DNA of 64,000 nt, from positions 1 to 64,000 of the forward strand of contig NZ_FCOM02000044.1 in assembly GCF_001544695.2 (NCBI RefSeq), in the 5' to 3' direction. This DNA comes from Caballeronia arvi. Its GTDB lineage: Bacteria > Pseudomonadota > Gammaproteobacteria > Burkholderiales > Burkholderiaceae. Positions within the stretch are counted from its first letter, which is position 1, and every line of letters begins with the position of its first letter. Below are positions 63,846-64,000 of this stretch, piece after piece. The notes below the pieces were generated by a model, which was not told where the DNA came from, searched no databases, and saw only the letters and a list, made by a program, of their open reading frames with translations. A program made the translations under genes and the position numbers.

Positions 63846-64000
63846 TGCCGTCGACCATGACCATCACCGGCATTTCATCGATGGCCACGCGCGGTGTGCT
63901 CAACGAACTCGCTTCTGCATTCGAAGCGCGATCGGGCCAGCGCGTCGCGATCGAGTCGACGGGCGGCGTCGCGGCGCTGAAACGTATCGAGGAAGGCGAG
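63845..64000 (+). CDS. ModA-like substrate-binding-domain protein (partial, runs off the window)
   Basis: The first 52 residues are inside the window: MPSTMTITGISSMATRGVLN, then ELASAFEARSGQRVAIESTGGVAAL. This is the start of a type 2 periplasmic-binding fold as in ModA, but without a signal peptide, so probably cytoplasmic. Such stand-alone ModA-like proteins occur in 4,5-cleavage clusters of this bacterial group (recalled, not verified). Its start overlaps the ligK stop. Function in the pathway is unknown; an isomerase-like role in place of the OMA tautomerase GalD is speculative. Confidence 0.75.
   Translation, partial: MPSTMTITGISSMATRGVLNELASAFEARSGQRVAIESTGGVAALKRIEEGE

Overview
The window is GC-rich, densely packed proteobacterial DNA with many LysR-type regulators, CaiB-type CoA-transferases, MHS-family transporters, a DUF4148 small exported protein, a DUF2160-containing glycerol-type ABC transporter and tandem universal-stress genes. 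That mix points to Burkholderiaceae (Burkholderia/Paraburkholderia/Caballeronia group); this assignment is inferred from gene content and codon style, not from a marker gene. No rRNA, tRNA, CRISPR array, prophage or complete insertion sequence was seen.

Left part (1-20 kb). A LysR fragment and an intact LysR gene precede a CoA-dependent catabolic operon (acyl-CoA dehydrogenase, CaiB-type CoA-transferase, MHS transporter; 1.6-5.9 kb). An Old Yellow Enzyme gene with a divergent LysR regulator follows. After a decayed GntR/UTRA gene lies a minus-strand ABC operon (9.3-15.3 kb) whose order (two ATPases, two permeases, small DUF2160 protein, large binding protein) matches the rhizobial glycerol transporter glpSTPQUV. 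From 15.3 to 17.9 kb there is little intact coding DNA, mostly a frameshifted NDP-forming acyl-CoA synthetase. A beta-propeller protein, an orphan small protein and a phosphorylation-dead receiver follow.

Middle (20-35 kb). Mostly independent housekeeping or accessory genes: GST, DUF899, a lone squalene/phytoene-synthase-family protein, alpha/beta hydrolase with divergent LysR, PBP4-type lipoprotein, class I aldolase, type II NADH dehydrogenase-like enzyme, DUF4148 protein, methylmalonate-semialdehyde dehydrogenase between two LysR genes, and a nitronate monooxygenase-like enzyme.

Low-oxygen/stress island (35-49.5 kb). An FNR protein with all four cluster cysteines is surrounded by universal stress proteins, a zinc alcohol dehydrogenase, a flavodoxin-like protein, two HisKA_3 kinases and a NarL-type regulator, a CBS-BON protein, a hemerythrin-like protein and a Fic protein. 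I found four FNR-type boxes in their promoters; one lies between two back-to-back promoters. The island continues into an orphan HigA-like protein that overlaps a two-domain KaiC ATPase, followed by a hybrid kinase.

Aromatic/cyclic-acid catabolism (49.5-64 kb). A tightly overlapping operon (PanE-like reductase, VOC protein, MaoC hydratase, CaiB CoA-transferase, AroE, AroQ) sits with its own LysR gene; the upstream regions of the operon and the regulator share an inverted repeat. Next come an amidohydrolase, a second AroQ with altered active-site positions in an operon with an MHS transporter, and a divergent IclR regulator with an operator-like dyad. The right end is a gallate/protocatechuate 4,5-cleavage pathway: fused extradiol dioxygenase, AAHS transporter, 4-oxalomesaconate hydratase, CHA aldolase and the start of a ModA-like protein, interrupted by a 590-bp inverted-repeat element. 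I infer that the two blocks may together route a quinate/shikimate-like cyclic acid to central metabolism; the substrate of the first operon is unknown.
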